From JANRLT01 sp041736895 (GTDB taxonomy: Bacteria; Planctomycetota; Planctomycetia; Pirellulales; JALHPA01), in the NCBI GenBank assembly GCA_041736895.1, contig JBGSSS010000213.1, positions 54,067 through 118,066 of the forward strand: a stretch of DNA of 64,000 nucleotides, given 5' to 3'. This document shows, piece by piece, positions 1 to 8,130 of this stretch (its first letter is position 1; each line of letters opens with the position of its first letter). The translations under genes were made by a program, and so were the position numbers. The notes beneath the pieces were generated by a model that was not told where the DNA came from, ran no database searches, and worked only from the letters and a program-made list of their open reading frames with translations.

Positions 1-295
1 CGACCATCATCATCATAGCGACGCCGGTGACCGGCTTGCTCATCGAGGCGATCCAGAAAAGCGTATCGTCGGCGAGCGGCTGCTTGTTTTCGATATCGGC
101 AAAACCCTGCATATCCTTGTGCAGGATGCGGTCCTTGTCGGCGACGATCGTGATCGCCCCGGCGAGTTCTTGCTTGGCGATCGCTTCGCGGATGAGCGAG
201 GCGACTTTTGGAACGGGCACCGGCTCGCGCGCTGCGGCACTAAATGAAAGTACGACAAGAACGATCAAGCATATATACGCGTGAGCTTTACCCAT
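1..295 (-). CDS. Serine hydrolase (beta-lactamase / DD-peptidase-like fold), N-terminal part only
   Basis: The gene reads leftwards from an ATG at 293-295 and is cut off by the window edge, so about 98 residues are visible. They begin with a Sec signal peptide (hydrophobic residues 7-20, then AAA before REPVPVP). Residues 84-87 are S-M-S-K, in the context FWIASMSKPVTG. This is the SxxK nucleophile/lysine motif of class C beta-lactamase-like serine hydrolases, which planctomycetes encode in many secreted copies. The YxN and KTG/HTG motifs would lie outside the window, so substrate (ester, peptide or beta-lactam) cannot be judged. The family call is firm; the exact function is not. Confidence 0.8.
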   Translation of the reverse strand, partial: MGKAHAYICLIVLVVLSFSAAAREPVPVPKVASLIREAIAKQELAGAITIVADKDRILHKDMQGFADIENKQPLADDTLFWIASMSKPVTGVAMMMMV

Positions 296-425
296 GAGGG
301 AGCACCAGAAAAAGCAGAGTACGCAGGTAGGCATAAAATTGGCAGGCGAGTGCATTATAAAGCAATCAGCCAGCCAATCCAGGAAGAGAGGCTAAATAAT
401 TTCAGCTTAGGAAAGCGTCTTGTGC

Positions 426-1439
426 TTAAGGATTGGCAATAGTTTCGCGCCCTGCCATCGTGGCAAAGGCACCAAGCACCGTCAATTCGGTGTCCATAGA
501 GACCGAGTGAGTCGAACCGTCAGCATAGGCATATTGGACTGTGTTACCGCCTCCGTGCAAGCTCGTTAGCGTACGTTTGCAAGGGGACCAAGCATCGCTG
601 TATTGCTTGAAACAGGCCTCATAGTCCGGACTCAACGTCAATTGATTCGTATCCATCGTGATCGAGCCCATATTCTGCGCAAAATAACTCTTGGCCCAAA
701 ATACAGTTCGATTGCGCTGCGTGTGCGCCGAGTATTCTCCGACGATCATGGTCTTTGAAGTACCATCAATGACATGACGAATCTTTGCCGGTTTCAGCTT
801 GCTGATCTCGGCATGGGACCAGCCCACGGCCGGAGTGATCGTGAGGATGCCGCGATCGGTGATCTTCATGTTGGAATCGATTTTTACTTTATTGCTGTCG
901 AAGAAATATTCGGTTCCTGACTTTGAGGGGCCATTATAGGACTTTCCAGTGACAGCGCGATACGATCCTGTGGCCCATTCCCCGTAACCCTGCTCTGGCT
1001 CAGGAATTTCCAGTTTTCCCGCATTGTCATCCGACGGACAGGTCATCACCTTGAGGATTGTTGACACCACGGGCCGATTGGCAACATCGACATTCGGTTT
1101 CTTGAAGTTATACCTTTTGTAGAGATTTGGCTCTTCGAGATACGGCAGCAACTCGATCGTCCAGCAATGCAGGTTATTGGTCGAGCCGGTGCCGTTGACA
1201 ACTTTGCCTAGCGGAAATCGTTTCTGGCCTTCGTTGAAGTTCTGACAAGCCAGCCCAATTTGCTTGAGATTGTTCAAGCATTCATTGCGCCGCGCCGCTT
1301 CGCGGGCGGATTGAATTGCCGGCAGGAGCAAGGCGATCAAGATGCCAATAATAGCGATCACGACCAACAGCTCGACGAGCGTGAAACCAGTGATCGAACG
1401 GCGACGCGCGCGCATCGGTAGAGGATTAACAAGCAGCAT
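426..1439 (-). CDS. DUF1559 protein with prepilin-type N-terminal cleavage/methylation leader
   Basis: A 337-aa protein with an ATG start preceded by GGGA about 9 nt upstream. Residues 18-37 hold the type IV pilin-like leader GFTLVELLVVIAIIGILIAL, with cleavage expected after the Gly. LLPAIQSAREAARRNECLNNLKQIG follows in segments, the classic start of DUF1559, a family massively expanded in planctomycetes. The C-terminus has the usual ADGSTHSVS-like DG signature. Such proteins are expected to be pseudopilin-like and exported or membrane-anchored; their role is unknown. A second family member lies at 52425-53414. Here the gene stands alone, without the small lipoprotein gene that accompanies the second copy. 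Confidence 0.9.
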   Translation of the reverse strand: MLLVNPLPMRARRRSITGFTLVELLVVIAIIGILIALLLPAIQSAREAARRNECLNNLKQIGLACQNFNEGQKRFPLGKVVNGTGSTNNLHCWTIELLPYLEEPNLYKRYNFKKPNVDVANRPVVSTILKVMTCPSDDNAGKLEIPEPEQGYGEWATGSYRAVTGKSYNGPSKSGTEYFFDSNKVKIDSNMKITDRGILTITPAVGWSHAEISKLKPAKIRHVIDGTSKTMIVGEYSAHTQRNRTVFWAKSYFAQNMGSITMDTNQLTLSPDYEACFKQYSDAWSPCKRTLTSLHGGGNTVQYAYADGSTHSVSMDTELTVLGAFATMAGRETIANP

Positions 1440-1673
1440 CGAAAAATTCCCACAGAAGTTTTTATGTCATGATCCCCCCTTGGATCACGACTTGGATCAA
1501 TCTTTCATTATCATATTCGGTTTTCCTGAAAAATTCCAAGAGTTTTTTGGGAACGCCGCACATTTCCGACGTGAAACCGGTTGCAATTGAAGAGGGAATC
1601 CTGCCAAATGCTGAAAGCCGTAATGGCGGTGCCATTTTTGTTTCCACCCTTTGCCCAACCGAGAGCCGTCTTT

Positions 1674-2573
1674 ATGAGACAAAATTTCCCCAGCGCTGCC
1701 CGATTTTTGGCCGTTGCATTTCTATTGCTTTGCACAATTACAATCCGCGCCGAAGAGCCGCGGGTTATTTTACTCTGGCCCAACGGAACACCGGGGGCCA
1801 AAGGAACGGCACCGACGGATCAGCCGCGCGTCACCGTGTTCCCCGCGTCGGCTGATAAATCGGTCAAGGCCGCTGTCGTGATCTGCCCCGGCGGCGGTTA
1901 TGGCACGTTGGCCAGCGGCCACGAGGGCCGCGACATCGCCGCCTGGTTCAATGAACGCGGCATCACGGCGCTGATGCTCGAATATCGTCTCGGCAGCCGC
2001 GGCTACCAGCACCCTGCTCCGCTGCTCGATGCCCAGCGCGCACTTCGCTACGCACGCAGCCAAGCCGAGACGCTCGGCTACGCCGCGAACAAGGTGGGGC
2101 TCATCGGGTTCTCGGCCGGCGGGCACTTAGCTTCGACCGCCGGGACGCACTTCGATGACGGCGACAAAGACGCCGCCGATCCCATCGACAAGTTCAGTTG
2201 CCGCCCCGATTTTCTGATGCTCGGATATCCAGTCATCACGATGGGCGAACAAACGCACGGCGGATCGAAGCGGAATCTGCTTGGAGAGAAGCCAGACCCG
2301 CAGTTAGTCGAACTTCTCAGCAATGAAAAACAAGTCACCGCGCAAACGCCGCCGACGTTCCTATTTCACACCAGCGAAGACACGGTTGTCTTGCCCGAGA
2401 ACAGCGTGCTGTTTTATCTTGCCCTGCGCAAGAACAAAGTTCCGGCCGAACTGCACATTTATGAAAAAGGCAAACATGGCGTGGGACTTGCTCGGCAAGA
2501 CCCGGTTCTGAGCAGTTGGTCCGGTCGCTTGGAAGATTGGCTCCGTTTACGCGAGATTTTGCCGAAAAAGTAG
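1674..2573 (+). CDS. Secreted alpha/beta hydrolase, acetylxylan-esterase-like
   Basis: The ATG at 1674 is preferred over the in-frame codon at 1581 because it places a clean signal peptide at the N-terminus (MRQNFPSAARFLAVAFLLL, cut near IRAEE), giving 299 aa. The oxyanion-hole segment CPGGGYG lies near residues 71-77. The nucleophile elbow GFSAGGH has Ser147. Candidate acid and base are the Asp in HTSEDTVV and the His in KGKHGVGL. This pattern fits the BD-FAE/esterase family found with polysaccharide-degrading enzymes. It probably deacetylates sugars or hydrolyses small esters outside the cytoplasm. The substrate is inferred from family only. The stop codon overlaps a GC-rich hairpin at 2573-2592. 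Confidence 0.85.
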   Translation: MRQNFPSAARFLAVAFLLLCTITIRAEEPRVILLWPNGTPGAKGTAPTDQPRVTVFPASADKSVKAAVVICPGGGYGTLASGHEGRDIAAWFNERGITALMLEYRLGSRGYQHPAPLLDAQRALRYARSQAETLGYAANKVGLIGFSAGGHLASTAGTHFDDGDKDAADPIDKFSCRPDFLMLGYPVITMGEQTHGGSKRNLLGEKPDPQLVELLSNEKQVTAQTPPTFLFHTSEDTVVLPENSVLFYLALRKNKVPAELHIYEKGKHGVGLARQDPVLSSWSGRLEDWLRLREILPKK

Positions 2574-2592
2574 CGGGGATTCCAATCCCCGC
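2573..2592. repeat. Perfect 9-bp hairpin at gene end
   Basis: GCGGGGATT-CC-AATCCCCGC. The first base is the last base of the esterase stop codon. There is no clear T-tract, so it may be a dispersed palindrome rather than a true terminator. Confidence 0.5.
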
Positions 2593-2706
2593 GTCAATAA
2601 CGACTCGCGCCCAGCACGATGACTCTCCCAATTCATGAGGAAAGCGCTAAGATTAAGAAGGTTCGTTTGTCTTGCGCTCAATCATGAGTTATCAGAGGAA
2701 TATCGG

Positions 2707-3627
2707 ATGAAAGCCGTCGTTACCGGGGCAACTGGATTCGTCGGACCCTACCTGCTCAAGCATCTCGACAATGCCACGGTGCTGACCCGCGATCCCGCAC
2801 GTGCGGCTAAAAAACTTCCGCCGAGCGTTCACGCCGCAGGGTGGAATTTGATGGAGAATCCCGCGCCCTCTTCTGCGTTGAACGGGGCCGATGTGGTGTT
2901 TCATTTGGCGGGCGAACCGGTCGCCGAAGGACGTTGGAGCAAGGCCAAGAAAACAGCGATCCGCGAAAGCCGGGTCGTGGGCACGCGAAATTTGGTCGCT
3001 GGGCTTGAAGCCTGCACGCAGCGGCCTAAAGTCCTGGTGTCAACTTCTGCCGTGGGCTATTACGGCGATCGCGGCGACCAAGTTTTGACCGAGGCGTCCG
3101 CGCCGGCGGACGATTTTTTGGCCGAGGTTTGCGTCGCCTGGGAACGCGAAGCCATGAAGGCCGAGCAGCTCGGCATTCGTGTCGTCACGATTCGCACCGG
3201 CATCGTACTCGGCAAAGAAGGGGCCTTGGCCAAGATGATGTTCCCGTTCAAAATGGGCGTCGGCGGGCCGTTGGGGAGCGGCAAGAACTGGATGCCGTGG
3301 ATTCACGTTGCCGATCTCGCGTCGCTCTACATGCACGCCGCGACCAACGATTCGGTGCGCGGCCCGATGAACGGCACCGCGCCGAATCCCGTGATCAATC
3401 GTGATTTCACCAAGGCGTTTGCCGCGGCGCTCCATCGCCCGGCCTTCTTGCCGATTCCGTATTTTGGATTGCGCGTGCTCTTCGGCGAGTTCGCGAAGAT
3501 TCTCTTCGCAAGTCAGCGTGTTATGCCCACAGTCGCCGAACGCACGGGTTTCAAGTTTCAATACCCCGACATCGGCCCGGCGCTAGAGCAGATTATTCGC
3601 GGAGATGCAAAAGCGAAAGCGGCGTGA
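2707..3627 (+). CDS. TIGR01777-family NAD-dependent epimerase (YfcH-like)
   Basis: The ATG at 2707 (preceded by AGAGG) starts directly on the Rossmann strand MKAVVTGATGFVGPYLLKHL. Upstream in-frame codons from 2635 add no recognisable sequence. The protein is 306 aa, the usual length. Diagnostic segments are the nucleotide-binding TGATGFVG, GADVVFHLAGEPV, and STSAVGYYGDRGD with the Y of the SDR active site. VLGKEGALAKMMFPFK and the C-terminal DUF1731-like stretch also fit. Cellular substrates of this family remain unclear. The next gene encodes a SRPBCC protein; the two domains occur fused in some bacteria, so they may act together. Confidence 0.88.
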   Translation: MKAVVTGATGFVGPYLLKHLDNATVLTRDPARAAKKLPPSVHAAGWNLMENPAPSSALNGADVVFHLAGEPVAEGRWSKAKKTAIRESRVVGTRNLVAGLEACTQRPKVLVSTSAVGYYGDRGDQVLTEASAPADDFLAEVCVAWEREAMKAEQLGIRVVTIRTGIVLGKEGALAKMMFPFKMGVGGPLGSGKNWMPWIHVADLASLYMHAATNDSVRGPMNGTAPNPVINRDFTKAFAAALHRPAFLPIPYFGLRVLFGEFAKILFASQRVMPTVAERTGFKFQYPDIGPALEQIIRGDAKAKAA

Positions 3628-3631
3628 TTTT

Positions 3632-3660
3632 TGTAGCCCGTAGCGTTAGCAAGGGCGACA
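3632..3660. repeat. Short dispersed repeat (TGTAGCCCG...GGGCGACA)
   Basis: TGTAGCCCGTAGCGTTAGCA followed by AGGGCGACA. A related sequence (AACCCGACGCGTTAGCGAGG) occurs at 18165-18187. It lies just after the epimerase stop codon. Confidence 0.5.
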
Positions 3661-3711
3661 AAAATGCATCGCTCTAAGCAAAGGCGCTCCGCTTCTTGGA
3701 CGCTCGATTCT

Positions 3712-3731
3712 CCAGGGGACTGAGCCCCTGG
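3712..3731. repeat. CCAGGGG/CCCCTGG palindrome, copy 1
   Basis: CCAGGGG-ACTGAG-CCCCTGG followed by GCTTAGG. It belongs to the same family as the copies at 15884, 22341 and 62024. Confidence 0.65.
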
Positions 3732-3777
3732 GCTTAGGATGATCTCAGCGTACAATCCCGAATTGCTTGTTTCACTC

Positions 3778-4305
3778 ATGTCCAAAACCTATCACCTGCA
3801 TCGCAAGCAAATCATTCGCCGGCCGTTGGACGAAGTCTTTTCTTTTTTCAGCGACGCGGGCAACCTGCAGGAAATCACGCCCCCGTTTTTGAACTTTGGC
3901 TTTGTGACGAAATTGCCGATCGAGATGAAAGCCGGCGCAGTGATCGATTACCGGTTGTCACTCTGCAAGGTTCCCATCAATTGGCGGACGGTGATCAAGT
4001 CGTATGACCCGCCCGAGTCGTTCATCGACACTCAGGTCCGCGGCCCATACAAGCTCTGGCATCACACGCATACCTTTCGCGAAGTCACGCTCGACGACGG
4101 CACGACGGCGGTCGAGATGCACGACGACCTCGATTATCAGATCGCGTTCGGCCCGCTGGGTCGCTTCGCGCATTGGCTCTTCGTGAGCCGCATGCTCGAC
4201 AAGATTTTCGATTACCGCTACCAGCGGATCGATGAGTTGCTGCCCAGTAGTGTGGGCTTCAGCCCACACGTCAAAGAGGTAGCTACTTCACCGGCAACTT
4301 CTTGA
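3778..4305 (+). CDS. SRPBCC (START/Bet v1-like) ligand-binding protein
   Basis: The ATG at 3778 (MSKTYHLHRKQIIRRPLDEV) gives 175 aa; the codon at 3739 lies in the intergenic palindrome region. The features are the FSFFSDAGNLQEITPPFLNF entry helix/strand, the central strands RTVIKSYDPPESFIDTQ and YKLWHHTHTF, and a long C-terminal helix MLDKIFDYRYQRIDELL. These mark the hydrophobic-cavity SRPBCC fold. It probably partners the TIGR01777 protein just upstream. The last ~18 residues are odd: SSVGFSPHV is encoded by a palindromic repeat (4250-4269), so a dispersed repeat has extended the reading frame. The 3' end overlaps the convergent sulfatase gene by 23 bp. Confidence 0.82.
   Translation: MSKTYHLHRKQIIRRPLDEVFSFFSDAGNLQEITPPFLNFGFVTKLPIEMKAGAVIDYRLSLCKVPINWRTVIKSYDPPESFIDTQVRGPYKLWHHTHTFREVTLDDGTTAVEMHDDLDYQIAFGPLGRFAHWLFVSRMLDKIFDYRYQRIDELLPSSVGFSPHVKEVATSPATS
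4250..4269. repeat. Palindrome inside the SRPBCC reading frame
   Basis: GTGTGGGCT-TC-AGCCCACAC, perfect 9-bp arms. It encodes part of the C-terminal tail of the preceding gene. Confidence 0.6.
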
Positions 4306-6193
4306 CCGTGACAAAGAATGCCCCGCAGAGATTGGCGTCGTCTTTGTCCGTGAACCAGGCTTTCATTTCAATGACGCCTTCGCTAATTGTGATCTTCATG
4401 GTCACATGATCTTGTTGCGGATCGGCTTTTTTCGAGATGGCAACCGTTGAAGTTGCCATAGGCTTTAACTCGGCCACACTATATTCCTTGAATTCCAGCT
4501 TGGCCTGAGCAATCGTCGGAAACCCCTTCGTCACGAGCTTCGCCTTGTTCCCCGGCGATTTCTCATGCGGTTCATACTTGTCGCCAAGCGCCACACCGCT
4601 GATCGCGGGCCAGCGCCGCAGCGTGAATTCGTATTCACCGGGCGTTTCGACCTTGATGTGCCACGTTCCGCCCGTCGGGCCGCCGACGGCTTCGCGGACG
4701 AAGCCCGAGTTGTCGGCGTAGATCCCTTCCCATTCGCCGCTGGTAAGTTCGACGACCGGTTGCTCTTTGGAGCCGATGCTTTGCGGGACGAAGTCGTTGA
4801 GGTCTTTCTCGGATTCGTTCCACCAGGCTTCGTAAGCAGAACGCATATCGGCAACCATTTCCGGTTCCGCTTTCGCCAGATCATTCTTCTGCGCGCGGTC
4901 TTTCGAGATGTCATACAACTCCGTCCCGTTGACTAACCGCCACTTGCCCTCGATGACGCAGGCCTGGTATTTTACCGGCGTCTGGCCGTATTGCACGAAC
5001 ATGTCCCGGCGTTCGATTTTGTCCGTTTTGCCGCGCAGAATCGGTTCCAGACTCCAATACGCGGCGTGTTGTTCCAGGAACTTCTCTTGAATCTTGGGCC
5101 GTTGCATCTGGCATAAATCGCAGAGCGTTGGAAACAGGTCCATGACCTGCGTCGGCTCGTCGATGTCGCGCGGCTTGCCGAGTTTCCCCGCCGGCCAGCG
5201 AATCCAGCACGGCACGCGATGCCCGCCGTCGTAGTACGTTGTCTTGCCGGCACGCAAGCCGGCGTTGTGTGTGGCGACGCCCGCGGTTCCGCCGTTGTCG
5301 GTCAGGAAGATGACGATCGTATTGTCGCGGAGGCCCTGCGCCGTGAGAAACTTGTCGAGATCGCCGAAGCGTTTGTCGAGGTGCGCGATCATACCGAAAA
5401 ACTTTGCCGCGGAGTGTTCTTTGTATGGCTCGATATACTCTGCCAGATCGATGTGCGGCGCATGCGGCGCGTTCGTCGGCAGGTAACAGAAGAACGGCTG
5501 CTGCTTTTCCTTTTGTGCCTTCATCCACTCCATCGCCGAGTCGAACCAGAAGTCCGTGCAGTGCCCCCGGTAGTTCTTCTCGACACCGTTGTGAAAGTAG
5601 CGGCCATCGATCAGAGGCCGGTCAAATTCGACGGCGCTTTGCAACTGGCCCCAGCCGAGGTGATACACCGCTTCCTGAAATCCGCGGTCCATCGGGCGAT
5701 GAGGGTAATTGTCGCCGAGGTGCCACTTGCCGAAGATGCCTGTCGCGTAACCGTTTGCCCCGAGATGCTCCGGCAACGTCATGATGCCGGGCCGCAAAAA
5801 TGTCCGCCCCGCGGTAACACTCGTAGCGCCATTGCGCAGCGCAGAAAGACCCGTCATCAGTTGCCCGCGCGTTGGCGTGCACATCGGTGCGACATGAAAG
5901 TCCGTGAGCCGAACAGATTCGCTCGCGAAGGCGTCCATGTTCGGTGTCTTGAGGACCGGATTGCCGGTGAAGGAAAAATCGCCGAGGCCCTGGTCGTCGG
6001 TCATGACGATGAGGACGTTGGGACGAGTTGTATTGTCGGCAGCGTGAAGCGATCCTGCACATGCAAGGCAAAGCATCAACGTCAGGAGAGACGCAATTCC
6101 AAGGAAAATCCATTTGGTCCCCTCCCCCTCGCGGGGAGGGTTAGGGAGGGGGGCTAGAGTTGACGTTGACTGAAAATATTCTGTCAGTTCCAT
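4283..6193 (-). CDS. Secreted type I sulfatase (arylsulfatase family)
   Basis: 636 aa. RPNVLIVMTDDQGLGDF (residues 57-73) carries the metal-binding Asp pair. The signature C105-T-P-T-R109 provides the Cys that is converted to formylglycine by a sulfatase-maturating enzyme encoded elsewhere. LTDNGG and GKWHLGDN complete the family pattern. An alkaline-phosphatase-fold core is followed by a C-terminal beta domain. The ATG has AGGA 8 nt upstream. Residues 12-25 (STLAPLPNPPREGE) are encoded by a dispersed GC-rich repeat, placed between the start codon and the hydrophobic signal sequence WIFLGIASLLTLMLCLACAG. Planctomycetes use many such enzymes on sulfated algal polysaccharides; the substrate here is unknown. 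Confidence 0.92.
   Translation of the reverse strand: MELTEYFQSTSTLAPLPNPPREGEGTKWIFLGIASLLTLMLCLACAGSLHAADNTTRPNVLIVMTDDQGLGDFSFTGNPVLKTPNMDAFASESVRLTDFHVAPMCTPTRGQLMTGLSALRNGATSVTAGRTFLRPGIMTLPEHLGANGYATGIFGKWHLGDNYPHRPMDRGFQEAVYHLGWGQLQSAVEFDRPLIDGRYFHNGVEKNYRGHCTDFWFDSAMEWMKAQKEKQQPFFCYLPTNAPHAPHIDLAEYIEPYKEHSAAKFFGMIAHLDKRFGDLDKFLTAQGLRDNTIVIFLTDNGGTAGVATHNAGLRAGKTTYYDGGHRVPCWIRWPAGKLGKPRDIDEPTQVMDLFPTLCDLCQMQRPKIQEKFLEQHAAYWSLEPILRGKTDKIERRDMFVQYGQTPVKYQACVIEGKWRLVNGTELYDISKDRAQKNDLAKAEPEMVADMRSAYEAWWNESEKDLNDFVPQSIGSKEQPVVELTSGEWEGIYADNSGFVREAVGGPTGGTWHIKVETPGEYEFTLRRWPAISGVALGDKYEPHEKSPGNKAKLVTKGFPTIAQAKLEFKEYSVAELKPMATSTVAISKKADPQQDHVTMKITISEGVIEMKAWFTDKDDANLCGAFFVTVKKLPVK
6119..6153. 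repeat. GC-rich CCCTCCCC repeat, copy 1 (in the sulfatase ORF)
   Basis: Contains CCCCTCCCCCTCGCGGGGAG and is internally palindromic. It is an inverted copy of 6240-6272. On the minus strand it encodes the PLPNPPREGE peptide. Confidence 0.75.
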
Positions 6194-6239
6194 CGATGTG
6201 TTCCTAAGAGACGAACAACTTGGAAATCTCTAGCGAGAA

Positions 6240-6272
6240 CCCCCTCCCCAGCCCTCCCCGCAAGGGGGAGGG
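6240..6272. repeat. GC-rich CCCTCCCC repeat, copy 2 (inverted)
   Basis: CCCCCTCCCCAGCCCTCCCC then GCAAGGGGGAGGG. Its reverse complement matches 6119-6153 at most positions. The sulfatase start codon (6191-6193) lies in the loop between the two copies. Confidence 0.75.
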
Positions 6273-6309
6273 AGCCAGACGGGATTTTGGGTGAGCGATG
6301 GCTGTCTTG

Positions 6310-7110
6310 CTAAATATGATTGTCAATGATCTTCAAGATTTGTTCGTGCAGCAATCCATTCGTCGCCACGGCGTCATTCGTATGGATGCTCGGCGCGCCG
6401 CGCCAATCGCTGTATCGCCCGCCGGCTTCGTTGATAATCGGTTGCACCGCGGCCGCGTCCCAAACATTCAGCATCGGGTCGATCATCACGTCGGCGCGCC
6501 CCGTCGCGACAAGCATGTAGCCGTAGCAGTCACCCCAGGTACGCGTCAGCCGCACGGCGTTTTCGACGTTTTGATAAACGTCGGGCCGGCCTTTTTTCGC
6601 GAACGTTTTCACTTCGCTCGTCAGGAAGCACGCCTCTTTCAATTCGCTCGTCGTCGAGACACGGCAGCGCGACGCCGGTTCGTCGCCGTGAACGTACCAG
6701 GCTCCTTCGCCAACGGCGGCAAAAATATTTTCACCGAGCGCGGGGAAGTTCAATACGCCGATGATCCCCTGCCCTCCCTGTTCGACGGCGACCATGTTGC
6801 CATAAAGAGGCACGCCGTGGATGAACGATTTCGTCCCGTCGATCGGATCAAGAATCCAGCAATAGCCGCTCGTGCCGGGCTTCTCCGGAAACTCTTCGCC
6901 GAGGATCGCGTCGCCGGGATATTCGGCCGCGATGAGATCGCGCAGGAGTAATTCCGCTTCGCGGTCCGCGACCGTGACGGGCGAGGCATCGTGCTTACGC
7001 TCGACCTTGACGTCGCGGCGCTGAAAATAACGAAGCGTCAGCTCGCCCGCCTCCTTAGCGATGCGGCGGGCGAATTCAAGACGCGGAGAAAATTTTGCGG
7101 GAGTCGTCAT
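6310..7110 (-). CDS. hisN: Inositol-monophosphatase-family phosphatase, probably histidinol-phosphatase
   Basis: 266 aa. The metal ligands are visible in order: GEEF (Glu), DPIDGT (Asp-Asp), and WDAAAVQPIINEAGG near the C-terminus. The segment TWGDCYGYMLVATGRADVMI matches HisN-type members, which hydrolyse L-histidinol phosphate, better than SuhB or CysQ, whose segments differ. No his genes are nearby, so specificity rests on sequence pattern alone. An inositol or other sugar phosphatase remains possible. It reads from an ATG at 7110 and is followed by the sulfatase on the same strand, with a GC-rich repeat between them. Confidence 0.8.
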   Translation of the reverse strand: MTTPAKFSPRLEFARRIAKEAGELTLRYFQRRDVKVERKHDASPVTVADREAELLLRDLIAAEYPGDAILGEEFPEKPGTSGYCWILDPIDGTKSFIHGVPLYGNMVAVEQGGQGIIGVLNFPALGENIFAAVGEGAWYVHGDEPASRCRVSTTSELKEACFLTSEVKTFAKKGRPDVYQNVENAVRLTRTWGDCYGYMLVATGRADVMIDPMLNVWDAAAVQPIINEAGGRYSDWRGAPSIHTNDAVATNGLLHEQILKIIDNHI

Positions 7111-7148
7111 GCTCCCAGACTAACGATGTAGCTACGAATCGCCAAGTC

Positions 7149-7332
7149 CGTAGGTTAGGCTTTCCAGCCTGACGCTGCGGACTCTACGCGTTGTTCTTGT
7201 GCCGAGTCTAACGCGGACGATTGTCAGCATGCACTCTACAAAAGCATCGACCGGCAAAGAGTGTCGGTTCATCGATAATTTAACGGCGCTCAGGGCGTTG
7301 CCCTCGTGTCAGGCTAGAAAGCCTAACCTACG
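7149..7332. repeat. Long inverted repeat around 130 bp of non-coding DNA
   Basis: Left arm 7149-7174 (CGTAGGTTAGGCTTTCCAGC then CTGACG). Right arm 7305-7332 is its near-perfect inverse. No ORF lies between the arms. It fills most of the gap between hisN and the Rrf2 gene. Confidence 0.75.
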
Positions 7333-7335
7333 AAC

Positions 7336-7758
7336 TCACGCTCCCACTGGTTCTAGTTTCGCGGAATCCTCGAGCAGACTTGCCAACTTGATCTTGTCGA
7401 GTTGAGCTCGCGTGGCGTCGGAAACTTTGTTCAAGGCACAGCGCAGCCGATCGTGGCAGTCTTGCGGCAGTTCGTCGCTGGCAACCGTTTTGCCGTTCAA
7501 CGGGCCGTCGATGGCTTCGATGATTTCGAGCAACGAAATCTCACTCGGATCGCGATCAAGGGAATAACCCCCTTCGACGCCGCGCGTGGATTGCAGGATG
7601 CCGTGGGTGACGAGACTACGAAGAATTTGGAGCAAGAACCGCTCCGGCATTCCGCCTTCGTTGGCCAACCGGCTGCATGGGATTGGCTGGGAACTGGCGG
7701 TTTGAGCCAATTGCAGTGTGGCTTGCAGCGCGTAACTTACGGTACGAGAAAGCTTCAT
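7336..7758 (-). CDS. Rrf2-family winged-helix transcription regulator
   Basis: The start is placed at the ATG of MKLSRTVSYALQATLQLA (7758), giving 140 aa; the ORF can be read 3 codons further. The winged helix covers residues 1-70 (ERFLLQILRSLVTHGILQST, RGVEGGYSLDRD), and the dimerisation helix follows. Rrf2 proteins such as IscR, NsrR and CymR sense Fe-S status, NO or cysteine. In the cluster-binding region only two cysteines remain, C101 and C107, six residues apart, whereas IscR-type proteins have three. Cluster binding is therefore uncertain. No Fe-S or cysteine genes are adjacent, so its regulon cannot be inferred. Confidence 0.88.
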   Translation of the reverse strand: MKLSRTVSYALQATLQLAQTASSQPIPCSRLANEGGMPERFLLQILRSLVTHGILQSTRGVEGGYSLDRDPSEISLLEIIEAIDGPLNGKTVASDELPQDCHDRLRCALNKVSDATRAQLDKIKLASLLEDSAKLEPVGA

Positions 7759-8130
7759 GACTCTCACTTCCCCCTAAAAGTAGGAACCACCTTTGATTGG
7801 CAACTCGCATGTTTGATCCCAGGCCCCTGGCGATCCACCGTTCGTCCCTTTGCGAACGATGATCATGATCCAAGCGACGAGTTTGCCACTCCACTCAATT
7901 CTTTGTCCAATGACTGAACTTCAGCGTGTCACAGCGCTGCCAAGACGGATCCAGGTTGATCCTCGCGGCAATGCTTTCCCCAAGCAGGCCATTGGAAGCA
8001 TAGATCCCGGGCAATGAATCCCGAGATTCTCTATGCGCTTTATTCTTCGGCGGGAACGCGCAGAATATTCCCGGATAATCCAGAAAATTATCCCAATCTA
8101 TATTTGAAACAATCGTTTATTTCAGTTGTT
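7759..8130. other. Intergenic gap, rrf2-lspA
   Basis: About 370 bp without a supported gene. The only structure seen is a perfect 10-bp hairpin, TTTGAAACAA / TTGTTTCAAA at 8103-8135 with a 13-nt loop, which overlaps the lspA stop codon. It could assist transcript 3'-end formation but has no strong T-tract. Confidence 0.5.
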
